A stretch of 6,651 nt of DNA from Deltaproteobacteria bacterium (GCA_030623035.1 JAUXFK010000164.1:1-6651); one strand, 5' to 3'. Counted from the first letter of the stretch, positions 1-5,779 are shown. Numbers and translations are program-made. Notes: a model not told the origin generated them from the sequence alone.

Positions 1-563
1 AAGACGCTGAATTTGTATAATTGAACAGCTCGAAATATTTTCATTGACAATAGAATATAATGTATTAGAATCGAAGTTAATAAGGGAAAGAGTGACTTAG
101 AATCAGCAAAGATCAATTCGTCACGAAAGGAAATTATTTAACGACATCCTCATAACTGTTCCACTGAGGATAACGGAGATAAGATACCTCTGGAACCACA
201 TACGATATAGACTACATGGTATTGACTGCCTCGAAGATCTATATGGATTTTAGCCAGGAAGAGATTTAGCGCGCTGATCCTACAGACCTAATCTCCCTCC
301 ACGTAGACCGCATTTCACGTAGCCTGCCTCTCGTTATTGTTCAAACTCCAGTTGTGTGAACTCATCTAAGCATTCCCGAACATGAAGTGAAGGATCACCT
401 TTTATCCGGTTTTGATTTGGCAAGGAAGGGATCGTTGTCTAACCAGGTTAATACATGAATCCAGATTAGTTTATGGGCTTTTTGCATTGTTTGGAGGTGA
501 TAGGCGGCAGGTTAGAGAATGTGTTTTGATACTGAGAAAACCTGAAATCTTAGGAGGGAACCT
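1..563. other. Upstream non-coding region
   Basis: No convincing gene is visible. The longest stop-free stretches on the plus strand are about 50 codons, lack a credible ribosome binding site and match no family I recognise. Frame-by-frame reading between about 105 and 470 gives several medium stretches broken by stops, which would fit decayed coding sequence, but this cannot be shown. A TTGACA hexamer lies at 44-49 and TATAAT hexamers at 16-21 and 56-61, but they do not form a -35/-10 pair with proper spacing. The last part must hold the leader of the large gene downstream; I could not identify its promoter with confidence. Confidence 0.5.
552..557 (+). promoter_or_regulatory. Shine-Dalgarno site of the CODH-like gene
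   Basis: AGGAGG is a full match to the anti-SD core and ends six bases before the ATG at 564. It fixes the start of the 830-codon reading frame and argues for efficient translation. Confidence 0.9.
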
Positions 564-3056
564 ATGGGGAAAGAAGAAAAGAAAGTCGCCAGGGTAGGGA
601 AGACCGAAGTTGATATCAGCACAACCGTACGAGATGTAAGGGGAGTAGAAGACCTGGTTAAGGATTGTATTGAAACTACTTGGGCTGAAAATCTCCTTAA
701 TCAAATCAAGGTTTGGCTAACGCCCTATGCCCATGCTACGGATTTAGCTGAATGGGACAGAAATTTATTGGATAGGTATCCGCCACTCTATACAAATATC
801 GAGAAAACCTGCACAGACTGTTATCTGGGACCATGTGATCTGGATAAACTGAAGGGGATATGCGGCTTAGATTTGGAGGCGTATCAGGCAAAACTGGCCC
901 TGCTGGCTTCCTGCAGGGGCCTGGCCATTCATCTCTCCACTGGAAGGGACCTTCTCAATTATTGCTTGAGAGATTATGGAGAAGATGCTGAGCTTGAATG
1001 GGGAAAGAATGTTGCTTACGGGATGATGAATGTCAATGCACTCGTGGGATTTACGCCCACGAACCTCGGTGAAGCCAACAAAGTGTTAACATATATAGAG
1101 GATCAACTAGCGGAACTCCTTGCATCCGCAAGCGGGGGGGGGGAGGGTAATGCCGTAGACCTGGGATCAAAGGCCCTTCACGGGGGGACACTGCTGCTGG
1201 CGACAATGGATCTTACTGAATTTCTCAAACACGCGTTCTTCGATTTCTGCTGGTCTCCGGATAAAGCATTGGCAGAGCTTCCGTCGTGGCCTGAAGCAAA
1301 TATTCAGACAGGTATGGGGGTGGCGGACACAGACAAACCGGTCATCGTATTTCTGGGGTTCGATTTTTTACCTGCATGGAACGTGGTAAACCTCTTAAAA
1401 GAGAATGGCATGGAAGACAAGATAGAGATCTGCGGTATAGGATCTGTTGGGCATGATCTGGCCAGGTTCTATGACAAGGCTAAGATCCTGACTACCCCTG
1501 TAAAAACCAGCCGGGTTCTCAGGGCGGGTATAGCGGATGTCTTTGTAATAAGCGACACCTGCTGCACCACGAATGTCCTGGAAGAAGCGGCGAGGACTGA
1601 TACGAAAGTTATTGCCACCAGTTTTAAACAGAATATGGGATTGGTAGACAGAGCCCCCGATAGCGTTGATGACATAGCAAATGAAATATTGAGTGGCCTC
1701 GATGCCGTCCTGGTTACGACTCCGGAAAAGGCTGCTGAGGTAGCCTTCAAGATAGTTGAAAAGGTAAAAGCAAAAAGGAAGGCGAACTATCTCTTGTCCG
1801 AAGAGGACATAAAGAGCGAGGCAGGGAAATGCGATGGATGTGATGCCTGCTTCAGGGCGTGTCCTAATAGCCTGGATATAGGTGGAGCATTGAGGGCCGC
1901 AGCAGGTGGCGATCTTACCAAGGTGTGTGAACTTTATAGTCAGAGCATTTACTGCGGCAGATGTGAAGAAGCCTGTCCCCAGGATATTCCCATAATAGAC
2001 CTTGTGCTCGGTTCTGCAGAAAAGGCCATGAAAGAGGACAAGTCGCTCATGAGAGCAGGAAGGGGGACATTCAGTAACCTGGAGGTAAGGGATTGGGCCA
2101 TTACGGTTTTTTCAGCCCCTGTCACTGTCGGAATAATTGGCTGTGGTGGCACCAAGGGTTCCGAAATGGATGTGGCTTACATGGCCAACGAATTTGTCTC
2201 TAACAATTATGTGGTCAGTGTTGGTGGTTGTGTGGCATCTGAGGTTGCTCGATATAGGGATGAAAAGACAGGTAAATCCATGTACGAAATGTACCCCGCC
2301 CTTCAGAACCCCAGGTGTCTTGTAAATACTGGCGGCTGTCTGGCCCAATCCCACGTGTTAAACACCACTTTTTATAAGGTAGGGTATATGGGGTTTAGAT
2401 GTCCGTACAGGGCTACCTTTTCGATGCAGTCTGATTTTACATTGAGGTTTTCAAGCGCCCTCATCATATGGGGGGCTGCCTCAGAGTTGTTATACAACTT
2501 GGCCTTGGGGCATGCAAGGGTTGGTACCCCTGTAATTGTGGGGCCTGAAGGCTTCAAATTCAAAATGTATCTCATGGGCAACAAGTATGATCGAAGCAAG
2601 TGGTGGGCTCTTCACGGTAACACGGGAGAGAAGAGGGAGGTTGACCCGGTGCCCGAGCACATGATAATGCCTGTCGAGACGGTGGATGAGGCCCTTGCCT
2701 TAGTCCCTAAGATGGGTTTCGTATTCCAGGAGATGGAGGTTGCCAGGCAAAACAAGTTCGATCTCTTTATGAATTACTATAAGAAGAAATTTGGTGTGAT
2801 GCCTGATGACTGGCATATGTATATAAGAAAAGAAATAGAGATCCCAACAACAAAGAAGGCTAAATTGTTAAGGTTGCTTGCTGAAGAGCATGGATGGGAG
2901 ATAGACAAGAAAAAGGGGAAAATTGTCAAAGCAAAACACAGGGATGGCAGACTGCTGCCGATGGAGACTTTTCTTGAGGAATATGGTTTCAGGGCTGGCC
3001 AATACATAACGCTCTTACCACGGCTGGTTTACAAGCCCAGAAAAGACAGGATTTAA
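564..3056 (+). CDS. Divergent CdhA-type CO dehydrogenase alpha subunit homologue with altered C-cluster site
   Basis: 830 residues, close to the roughly 800 of archaeal CdhA, which oxidises CO at a Ni-Fe-S C-cluster in the ACDS complex. Visible in order: B-cluster C83, C86, C91, C100 within a CxxCxxGPC motif; H123, placed 23 residues after C100 like the active-site His of CODHs; a Rossmann-like middle part ending in D331-T-C-C334; two ferredoxin sites, C423/C426/C429/C433 and C455/C464/C467/C471, the E and F clusters typical of CdhA but not CooS; C527, C556 and C592, spaced as the three C-terminal C-cluster ligands; and a CdhA-like tail with DDWHMYIR near 748. Odd: the C-cluster His position is F266 (GFD for GHN), the GICC motif reads GIGS (291-294), the catalytic Lys in WGAxSxK is L642, and no D-cluster Cys flank C83. 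Ordinary CO oxidation is therefore unlikely (inference). It appears monocistronic. No symbol is given because cdhA would imply activity. Confidence 0.88.
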   Translation: MGKEEKKVARVGKTEVDISTTVRDVRGVEDLVKDCIETTWAENLLNQIKVWLTPYAHATDLAEWDRNLLDRYPPLYTNIEKTCTDCYLGPCDLDKLKGICGLDLEAYQAKLALLASCRGLAIHLSTGRDLLNYCLRDYGEDAELEWGKNVAYGMMNVNALVGFTPTNLGEANKVLTYIEDQLAELLASASGGGEGNAVDLGSKALHGGTLLLATMDLTEFLKHAFFDFCWSPDKALAELPSWPEANIQTGMGVADTDKPVIVFLGFDFLPAWNVVNLLKENGMEDKIEICGIGSVGHDLARFYDKAKILTTPVKTSRVLRAGIADVFVISDTCCTTNVLEEAARTDTKVIATSFKQNMGLVDRAPDSVDDIANEILSGLDAVLVTTPEKAAEVAFKIVEKVKAKRKANYLLSEEDIKSEAGKCDGCDACFRACPNSLDIGGALRAAAGGDLTKVCELYSQSIYCGRCEEACPQDIPIIDLVLGSAEKAMKEDKSLMRAGRGTFSNLEVRDWAITVFSAPVTVGIIGCGGTKGSEMDVAYMANEFVSNNYVVSVGGCVASEVARYRDEKTGKSMYEMYPALQNPRCLVNTGGCLAQSHVLNTTFYKVGYMGFRCPYRATFSMQSDFTLRFSSALIIWGAASELLYNLALGHARVGTPVIVGPEGFKFKMYLMGNKYDRSKWWALHGNTGEKREVDPVPEHMIMPVETVDEALALVPKMGFVFQEMEVARQNKFDLFMNYYKKKFGVMPDDWHMYIRKEIEIPTTKKAKLLRLLAEEHGWEIDKKKGKIVKAKHRDGRLLPMETFLEEYGFRAGQYITLLPRLVYKPRKDRI
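1134..1143 (+). repeat. G10 homopolymer inside the CODH-like gene
   Basis: Ten consecutive G encode G191-G193 and the first base of E194, in a Gly/Ser-rich linker (around 187-196) between the N-terminal helical domain and the next segment. A one-base change here would frameshift the remaining 640 codons. The frame as given is open and family-like on both sides, so the tract length is right in this copy. Confidence 0.9.
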
Positions 3057-3059
3057 GAA

Positions 3060-3076
3060 AGGGGTGAGTTACCCCT
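3060..3076 (+). terminator. Short G/C hairpin after the CODH-like stop codon
   Basis: AGGGGT and ACCCCT form a perfect 6-bp stem with a five-base loop starting four bases after the TAA. No T-run follows it on the plus strand, so it may be a weak terminator or an mRNA 3'-end stabiliser. The stronger hairpin at 3115-3144 lies just downstream. Confidence 0.35.
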
Positions 3077-3103
3077 GAGGTTGGGGTGAAAGGCTTGCAT
3101 TAT

Positions 3104-3150
3104 GCATGGAGACCAAAAAAGACAGGGTGTTCCGGCCCTGTCTTCCATGC
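3104..3150 (-). terminator. Intrinsic terminator of the minus-strand MNT/HEPN unit
   Basis: GACAGGG (3121-3127) pairs perfectly with CCCTGTC (3136-3142) around an eight-base loop. Read on the minus strand the stem is followed by six T (complement of A 3115-3120), the classic rho-independent layout, about 80 bases after the HEPN stop. A second pair of arms, GCATGGA (3104-3110) and TCCATGC (3144-3150), encloses the first. On the plus strand only two T follow, so for the CODH-like gene it would work through the hairpin alone. Confidence 0.75.
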
Positions 3151-3222
3151 GTGACAGCCAATTTTTCCGTACGACGTCCTTCCTTCAAATGATTACTGCA
3201 CGCTCTACGTACAAAACCGAAG

Positions 3223-3411
3223 TCATAAGGTTGTATCCCACAAGCGGTAAGCCTGATCAACTGCAAGCTCGATATTCCTTTCCACAAAACGCTTGAAAAT
3301 GATGTTACTTGAAAAGGAATCAAAATCAACGGGGGTCTCTGCTCCTTCGATCTCTCTAAGGAATCCCTCTATCCTCCGCAATTTTTTTTCAATCAAATGT
3401 TTGTCTATCAT
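3223..3411 (-). pseudogene. Truncated HEPN-domain protein (HepT-like), N-terminal half only
   Basis: 62 residues from an ATG at 3411; a TTG at 3432 would add seven. The start MIDKHLIEKKL, followed by a helix-rich segment and VERNIELAVDQA (43-54), is typical of the N-terminal half of HEPN ribonucleases paired with MNT antitoxins, which usually run to about 130-150 residues. The frame ends at a TGA right after DTTL, so the second helical pair and the Rx4-6H catalytic motif are missing. I found no continuation of the domain in the other two minus frames downstream. It overlaps the 3' end of the MNT gene by 23 bases, as such pairs often do. A ribonuclease function is therefore lost; a short remnant that still binds the partner is conceivable. 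Confidence 0.7.
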
Positions 3412-3772
3412 ATCTGTCCATACCCGATACAAATTTATATGTATCGTAGTCAGTCATTGTTTTTTCCCTAAACTCGCGATAAACAAGCTGGTCTCGAACA
3501 AATAACCGAATGCACTTCTTCATAACCTGATGCCGTAAAAATGCTGAGGCGTTATTAAGCACCACAAGATCAACTTCTTTCCCTACGAATTCGGACAGTT
3601 CATGGATTAATTCAAGAAGATCAAGGCCGGACAAGGGTTGTTTAAAGAAAACTGCAACATCCACATCACTCAACGGCTTATTCATGCCTTTTGCGCGAGA
3701 TCCAAATACAAGCGTAAATAGGACATTTGGGTCCCGCTTCAATTTTTCTTTCAATAATTCAAGATACTGCAC
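3389..3772 (-). CDS. MNT-type minimal nucleotidyltransferase (antitoxin of an HEPN/MNT pair)
   Basis: 127 residues, the usual size of MntA-like proteins. The nucleotidyltransferase signature is complete: GSRAKG at 24-29, the metal-binding pair in SDVDVAV (D36, D38), and a third acidic strand EVDLVVL with D68. The C-terminal HQVMKKCIRLF and LVYREFREK segments are also typical. In the HEPN/MNT systems known, the MNT protein neutralises the HEPN ribonuclease, in studied cases by adding AMP groups to it. The start is GTG, supported by GAGGAA six bases upstream; an in-frame TAG lies 11 codons upstream. With the HEPN partner truncated, this is probably an orphan antitoxin that has kept an intact active site. 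Confidence 0.88.
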   Translation of the reverse strand: MQYLELLKEKLKRDPNVLFTLVFGSRAKGMNKPLSDVDVAVFFKQPLSGLDLLELIHELSEFVGKEVDLVVLNNASAFLRHQVMKKCIRLFVRDQLVYREFREKTMTDYDTYKFVSGMDRYDRQTFD

Positions 3773-3778
3773 TATAGC

Positions 3779-3784
3779 TTCCTC
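3779..3784 (-). promoter_or_regulatory. Shine-Dalgarno site deciding the MNT GTG start
   Basis: GAGGAA on the minus strand lies six bases before the GTG at 3772. No ATG exists in that frame between the upstream TAG and this GTG, so the site selects the non-ATG start. Confidence 0.7.
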
Positions 3785-3800
3785 TACAATAAATGCCTAA

Positions 3801-3885
3801 TGCCCATCCATAAATGACCTCTATGGATGCATGCTTTTGGCCATCAGCAATTAGCTGTTAGCTAGTGTCCATCCATTAATGGTCT
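3801..3885. repeat. Pair of degenerate 20-bp direct repeats containing palindromes
   Basis: 3801-3820 and 3866-3885 match at 16 of 20 positions (both contain CATCCAT followed by AATG). In the first, CATCCATA (3805-3812) pairs with TATGGATG (3822-3829); in the second, CCATTAATGG is a self-complementary core. They lie 28 and 93 bases upstream of the MNT start on the minus strand, so they could be operator-like sites for this unit or merely repeat debris. Confidence 0.5.
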
Positions 3886-3956
3886 AATTATTTCCATTCT
3901 TTTAATGGCTTTTGAGTGCATAGCAATCTCCCGACCTACGATTTCGTTGGTGGCAA

Positions 3957-3986
3957 AGCCCACCCTATCAAACTGTTAGGTGGGCT
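3957..3986. repeat. 8-bp inverted repeat
   Basis: AGCCCACC (3957-3964) and GGTGGGCT (3979-3986) are perfect reverse complements around a 14-base loop. No T-run follows on either strand, so a terminator role is unlikely. The right arm can alternatively pair with CACC at 3991-3994 through its GGTG. Confidence 0.6.
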
Positions 3987-4177
3987 AAGTCACCTTTATG
4001 TCAGCCTACCAGTACCTATGGAATTTGTAAAGGGCTTTCTCGCTCAAAGGGCTGAATAAGAGAGCAATTGGTGTATGGCTATACAGTTCGATTTCTCACC
4101 CAGGCCGTTTTCCGGATTTCTGCCGAATGGCAGCACTGCCCTGAGCAGAATATTTAAGATCGTCCCCGTCCCTTATC

Positions 4178-4211
4178 AAGTATTATTTGCCTGTCCCCTT
4201 CTTCTCTGCTT
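4178..4211. repeat. 34-bp dispersed repeat, copy 1
   Basis: Matches 5392-5425 at 31 of 34 positions in the same orientation, 1.2 kb apart. In copy 2 the repeat covers the start codon and leader of a small minus-strand gene. In copy 1 the base matching the middle of that start codon differs (ATG becomes AGG on the minus strand) and no long frame follows, so this copy is not a gene start. Confidence 0.85.
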
Positions 4212-4221
4212 CTTCTCTGCC

Positions 4222-4263
4222 ACAGGGGGTCAGTTTTCGGTTGTCATTACGATATGACCCTGT
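4222..4263. repeat. Imperfect inverted repeat beyond the 81-residue gene
   Basis: Minus-strand ACAGGGTCA is complementary to TGACCC..TGT with a two-base bulge, loop about 22 bases; an alternative inner pairing is GTCAT/ATGAC (4243-4247/4254-4258). It begins about ten bases past the stop at 4273, but no T-run follows on the minus strand, so termination here would be weak. The wording GGGGTCAGTTTTCGG recalls ends of some insertion sequences; this is only a resemblance. Confidence 0.4.
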
Positions 4264-4272
4264 CTGTTTGAT

Positions 4273-4518
4273 CTACAATATGCATTTTTGTATCTTTTCC
4301 TGCTCTTTAGGTGAAAATTCATGACCGTAGAGACGTAGAAAAATCTCTCTCCTTATATCCCTCTCATCCGCATCCGGCTTCTTCATTTTTACAGATGCCG
4401 CAATCTGCATACGCACCATATCAAACATGGAAAATCCCATCTTCAGCCTTTCCTCACCGCTTTTTTGCATCATCATCTCATGAAAGCGGGCTTCGACTTC
4501 TGGGCTCGTGTCCTTCAT
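4273..4518 (-). CDS. Small conserved hypothetical protein, partner of the adjacent nucleotidyltransferase
   Basis: 81 residues. The start MKDTSPEVEARFHEMM, the ERLKMGFSMFDMVRMQIAAS segment (23-42) and the ending IFLRLYGHEFSP (59-70) have the layout of a family of short helical proteins that I have seen encoded next to nucleotidyltransferase-fold genes; its biochemical role is not known to me. No signal peptide or membrane segment is present. Its ATG overlaps the upstream stop as ATGA (4515-4518), so translation is probably coupled and the products made in fixed ratio. The arrangement suggests a two-component toxin-antitoxin-like or defence-like unit, which is inference. Confidence 0.75.
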   Translation of the reverse strand: MKDTSPEVEARFHEMMMQKSGEERLKMGFSMFDMVRMQIAASVKMKKPDADERDIRREIFLRLYGHEFSPKEQEKIQKCIL

Positions 4519-5060
4519 CTCTGCACCTTTTTATATGCCTCATCCAGCCCTAAATTGGACACCCACTTCTCAATGTAATCCCTGTCAATGTCATGAAGAG
4601 TAGTGAGCAGGTTCCCAACATCCTTTAGTTGCATCTCCGATAAGCTATCTTTCGCCCAATAGAGTTTGGAAATGACAAGGTCTTCCGGCGATGTAATGTC
4701 GACCTTCATATCTTCAAAAACAATGCTCTGTCTCCTGACAAACTCAAGCCTGCGGTATTCTGTATCTTTCCTGATTATGAAGTCAACTTTAACGATACTT
4801 TCATTGTGAATGATGTTGAACATATGTTTAGCATGAACAGCGGCTTTGACAGAATCCGCATCTATATAAAAATCGTCAGAAAAAATCGAGCAGAGTTTCT
4901 CGATATCATTCTCTTCAACCTCGATCACGATATCAATGTCTCTGGTCATCCGGGGCGTTGTGTAAAAATTAGCGGCCACGGATCCGCTTACCATATAATG
5001 GATATCAGCCGATTCCAACCTTTTCACAACAATTTTTAGAACTTCCAGTTCAGTTGTCAC
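4515..5060 (-). CDS. Nucleotidyltransferase-fold protein (AbiEii/DUF6036-like)
   Basis: 181 residues with the pattern of polymerase-beta-like nucleotidyltransferases: VSGSVAANFY (24-33) with the G-S pair at 26-27, TRDIDIVI (39-46) with the metal-binding D41 and D43, a third acid D93 in KVDFII, and the SPEDLVISKLYWAKDS helix (124-139) common to AbiEii-like and DUF6036 proteins. All three acidic residues are present, so it is probably active on a nucleotide substrate; the target is unknown. In AbiE systems the AbiEii member is the toxin and pairs with an AbiEi antitoxin; no AbiEi is seen here and the partner is the 81-residue protein instead. The start is GTG with a purine-rich GGAAGAAG leader. 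The gene belongs to a different branch from the small MNT protein at 3389-3772. Confidence 0.82.
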   Translation of the reverse strand: MTTELEVLKIVVKRLESADIHYMVSGSVAANFYTTPRMTRDIDIVIEVEENDIEKLCSIFSDDFYIDADSVKAAVHAKHMFNIIHNESIVKVDFIIRKDTEYRRLEFVRRQSIVFEDMKVDITSPEDLVISKLYWAKDSLSEMQLKDVGNLLTTLHDIDRDYIEKWVSNLGLDEAYKKVQR

Positions 5061-5112
5061 AAACTTCTTCCTTTTCCTCTTGCGCAGATGATGATCGTAT
5101 ATAACCAGGGCT

Positions 5113-5126
5113 GAGGACTAAGGACT
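5113..5126. repeat. Two-unit heptad repeat
   Basis: GAGGACT (5113-5119) is followed directly by AAGGACT (5120-5126) in the 79-bp gap between two minus-strand genes. It is a short tandem pair of the kind left by expandable intergenic heptads. Confidence 0.4.
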
Positions 5127-5139
5127 TAGCCGTGCGCTG

Positions 5140-5406
5140 TTAAAGCATCATCTGCCCCGCAAAATACCAGGCGCCTTCCCTGAAATGGGCTTCGTTTGCT
5201 TTGATCCAGGCTGCATACTGTGCCAGGACCTGGTTCTGCTCAACCACAGGCATGTCGATTTCAAAGGGAATTTCGATTCCGTAGCGAATGACCAGCTCTT
5301 CGCAGGCAAGCCTGCGGACCCTGTTTGGGCTTTTCTCGGACTCCAGGTTTTCTAAAAGACAAGCGGGCGAATAAGGTTTGCCGTTTCGATTAAGTATTAT
5401 TTGCAT
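5140..5406 (-). CDS. Short protein related to the C-terminal part of TIGR02270-type proteins
   Basis: 88 residues. It contains GKPYSP (9-14), PNRVRRLACEELVIRYG (27-43) and FEIDMPVVEQ (48-57), which align in order with GKPIS, QRQRAAAAIESAM and FEVRAPGFRQQ of the neighbouring fragment at 5780-6292, then adds a tail AQYAAWI..FREGAWYFAGQ. TIGR02270 members are normally about 400 residues with HEAT-like helices, so this is either a C-terminal fragment or a stand-alone short relative. Against simple decay: it has an ATG, AAAGGG just upstream (plus AAGGAG farther up), and a good sigma70-like promoter. The function of the family is unknown. Its first codons and leader form copy 2 of the 34-bp repeat. 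Confidence 0.6.
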   Translation of the reverse strand: MQIILNRNGKPYSPACLLENLESEKSPNRVRRLACEELVIRYGIEIPFEIDMPVVEQNQVLAQYAAWIKANEAHFREGAWYFAGQMML

Positions 5407-5425
5407 GTCCCTTTCTTCTCTCCTT
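5392..5425. repeat. 34-bp dispersed repeat, copy 2
   Basis: 31 of 34 positions match 4178-4211. It spans the first five codons and the ribosome-binding leader of the 88-residue gene on the minus strand. Confidence 0.85.
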
Positions 5426-5443
5426 ACTGAGAGTTAATGCTGC

Positions 5444-5473
5444 ATTCTAAAAATAAAGATTTTGAGCTGTAAA
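5444..5473 (-). promoter_or_regulatory. Sigma70-like promoter of the 88-residue gene
   Basis: On the minus strand TTTACA (complement of 5468-5473) and TAGAAT (complement of 5444-5449) each match the consensus at five of six positions, with an 18-base spacer. Transcription would begin near 5437, leaving a leader of about 30 bases before the ATG at 5406, and could continue into the nucleotidyltransferase pair, since I saw no terminator between them. Confidence 0.5.
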
Positions 5474-5492
5474 CCTTGAGCTATCAGCCCTT

Positions 5493-5530
5493 AAAATAAG
5501 TCTGAAATCAGAACAAGAAATCTTTCAGAC
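5493..5530 (-). terminator. Intrinsic terminator after the small membrane protein gene
   Basis: GTCTGAAA (5500-5507) and TTTCAGAC (5523-5530) are perfect reverse complements with a 15-base loop. On the minus strand the stem is followed by TTATTTT. It lies 16 bases after the stop at 5546 and separates the right-hand genes from the promoter at 5444-5473. Confidence 0.6.
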
Positions 5531-5545
5531 AAAGAATGCGAGCTA

Positions 5546-5731
5546 CTATAGAAATATTTGCATAAAAAAGAGACCGATTCCAACACCGGCGAATATGAAT
5601 GCAATCCGAAGCCATATTTTCCGGGCAATAGTCATCTTGCCTTCTGCATTCAGATAATCACGCAGGGCAATACCGATGAAGATGACACCTATGGCAACGA
5701 AAACGATCCCTATAGATGAAGGGCCTTGCAT
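5546..5731 (-). CDS. Small two-helix membrane protein
   Basis: 61 residues with two clear hydrophobic segments, about 7-23 (IGIVFVAIGVIFIGIAL) and 43-60 (IAFIFAGVGIGLFFMQIF), joined by a charged loop (RDYLNAEGKMTIARKIWLR). The loop carries more basic than acidic residues, so by the positive-inside rule it should face the cytoplasm with both ends outside. I recognise no family. The ATG at 5731 has only a weak GAGAG upstream. The gene lies 48 bases past the TIGR02270 fragment and is followed by a hairpin terminator, which supports it as a real transcribed gene. Confidence 0.65.
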   Translation of the reverse strand: MQGPSSIGIVFVAIGVIFIGIALRDYLNAEGKMTIARKIWLRIAFIFAGVGIGLFFMQIFL

Positions 5732-5779
5732 GGGTATACTCTCGGGTGACGATTGAAAAGGTTTATATTTTAGTGTATC

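Larger units (their letters stand above)
3773..4272. other. 500-bp structured intergenic region
   Basis: No gene is supported; the only sizeable plus-strand frame (4075-4257) has no ribosome binding site and no recognisable motif. The region is rich in palindromes: 8-bp arms at 3805-3812/3822-3829, the palindrome CCATTAATGG at 3873-3882, 8-bp arms at 3957-3964/3979-3986, a two-layer hairpin at 4118-4150, and imperfect arms at 4222-4263. It also holds one copy of the 34-bp dispersed repeat. This looks like accumulated mobile or REP-like debris or a non-coding RNA region; the sequence alone does not decide. Confidence 0.5.

Noticed and set aside
44..61. TTGACA followed by TATAAT near the left edge
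   Set aside because: The hexamers are only six bases apart, so they cannot form one sigma70 promoter; isolated matches are expected in AT-rich DNA.
412..597. Plus-strand 61-codon frame overlapping the start of the CODH-like gene
   Set aside because: It runs out of frame through the strong AGGAGG site and the ATG at 564 and shows no family-like sequence.
564..3056. Annotation as an ordinary carbon monoxide dehydrogenase (cdhA)
   Set aside because: Family membership is clear, but the C-cluster His and one Cys, the catalytic Lys and the D-cluster Cys are substituted, so activity should not be assumed.
3412..3432. TTG start at 3432 for the HEPN fragment
   Set aside because: The ATG at 3411 gives the typical MIDKHLIEKKL start of the family, and no ribosome binding site precedes the TTG.
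4075..4257. Plus-strand 60-codon frame in the gap left of the nucleotidyltransferase unit
   Set aside because: No ribosome binding site, low-complexity hydrophobic tail arising from pyrimidine-rich DNA, and it runs through the dispersed repeat and hairpins.
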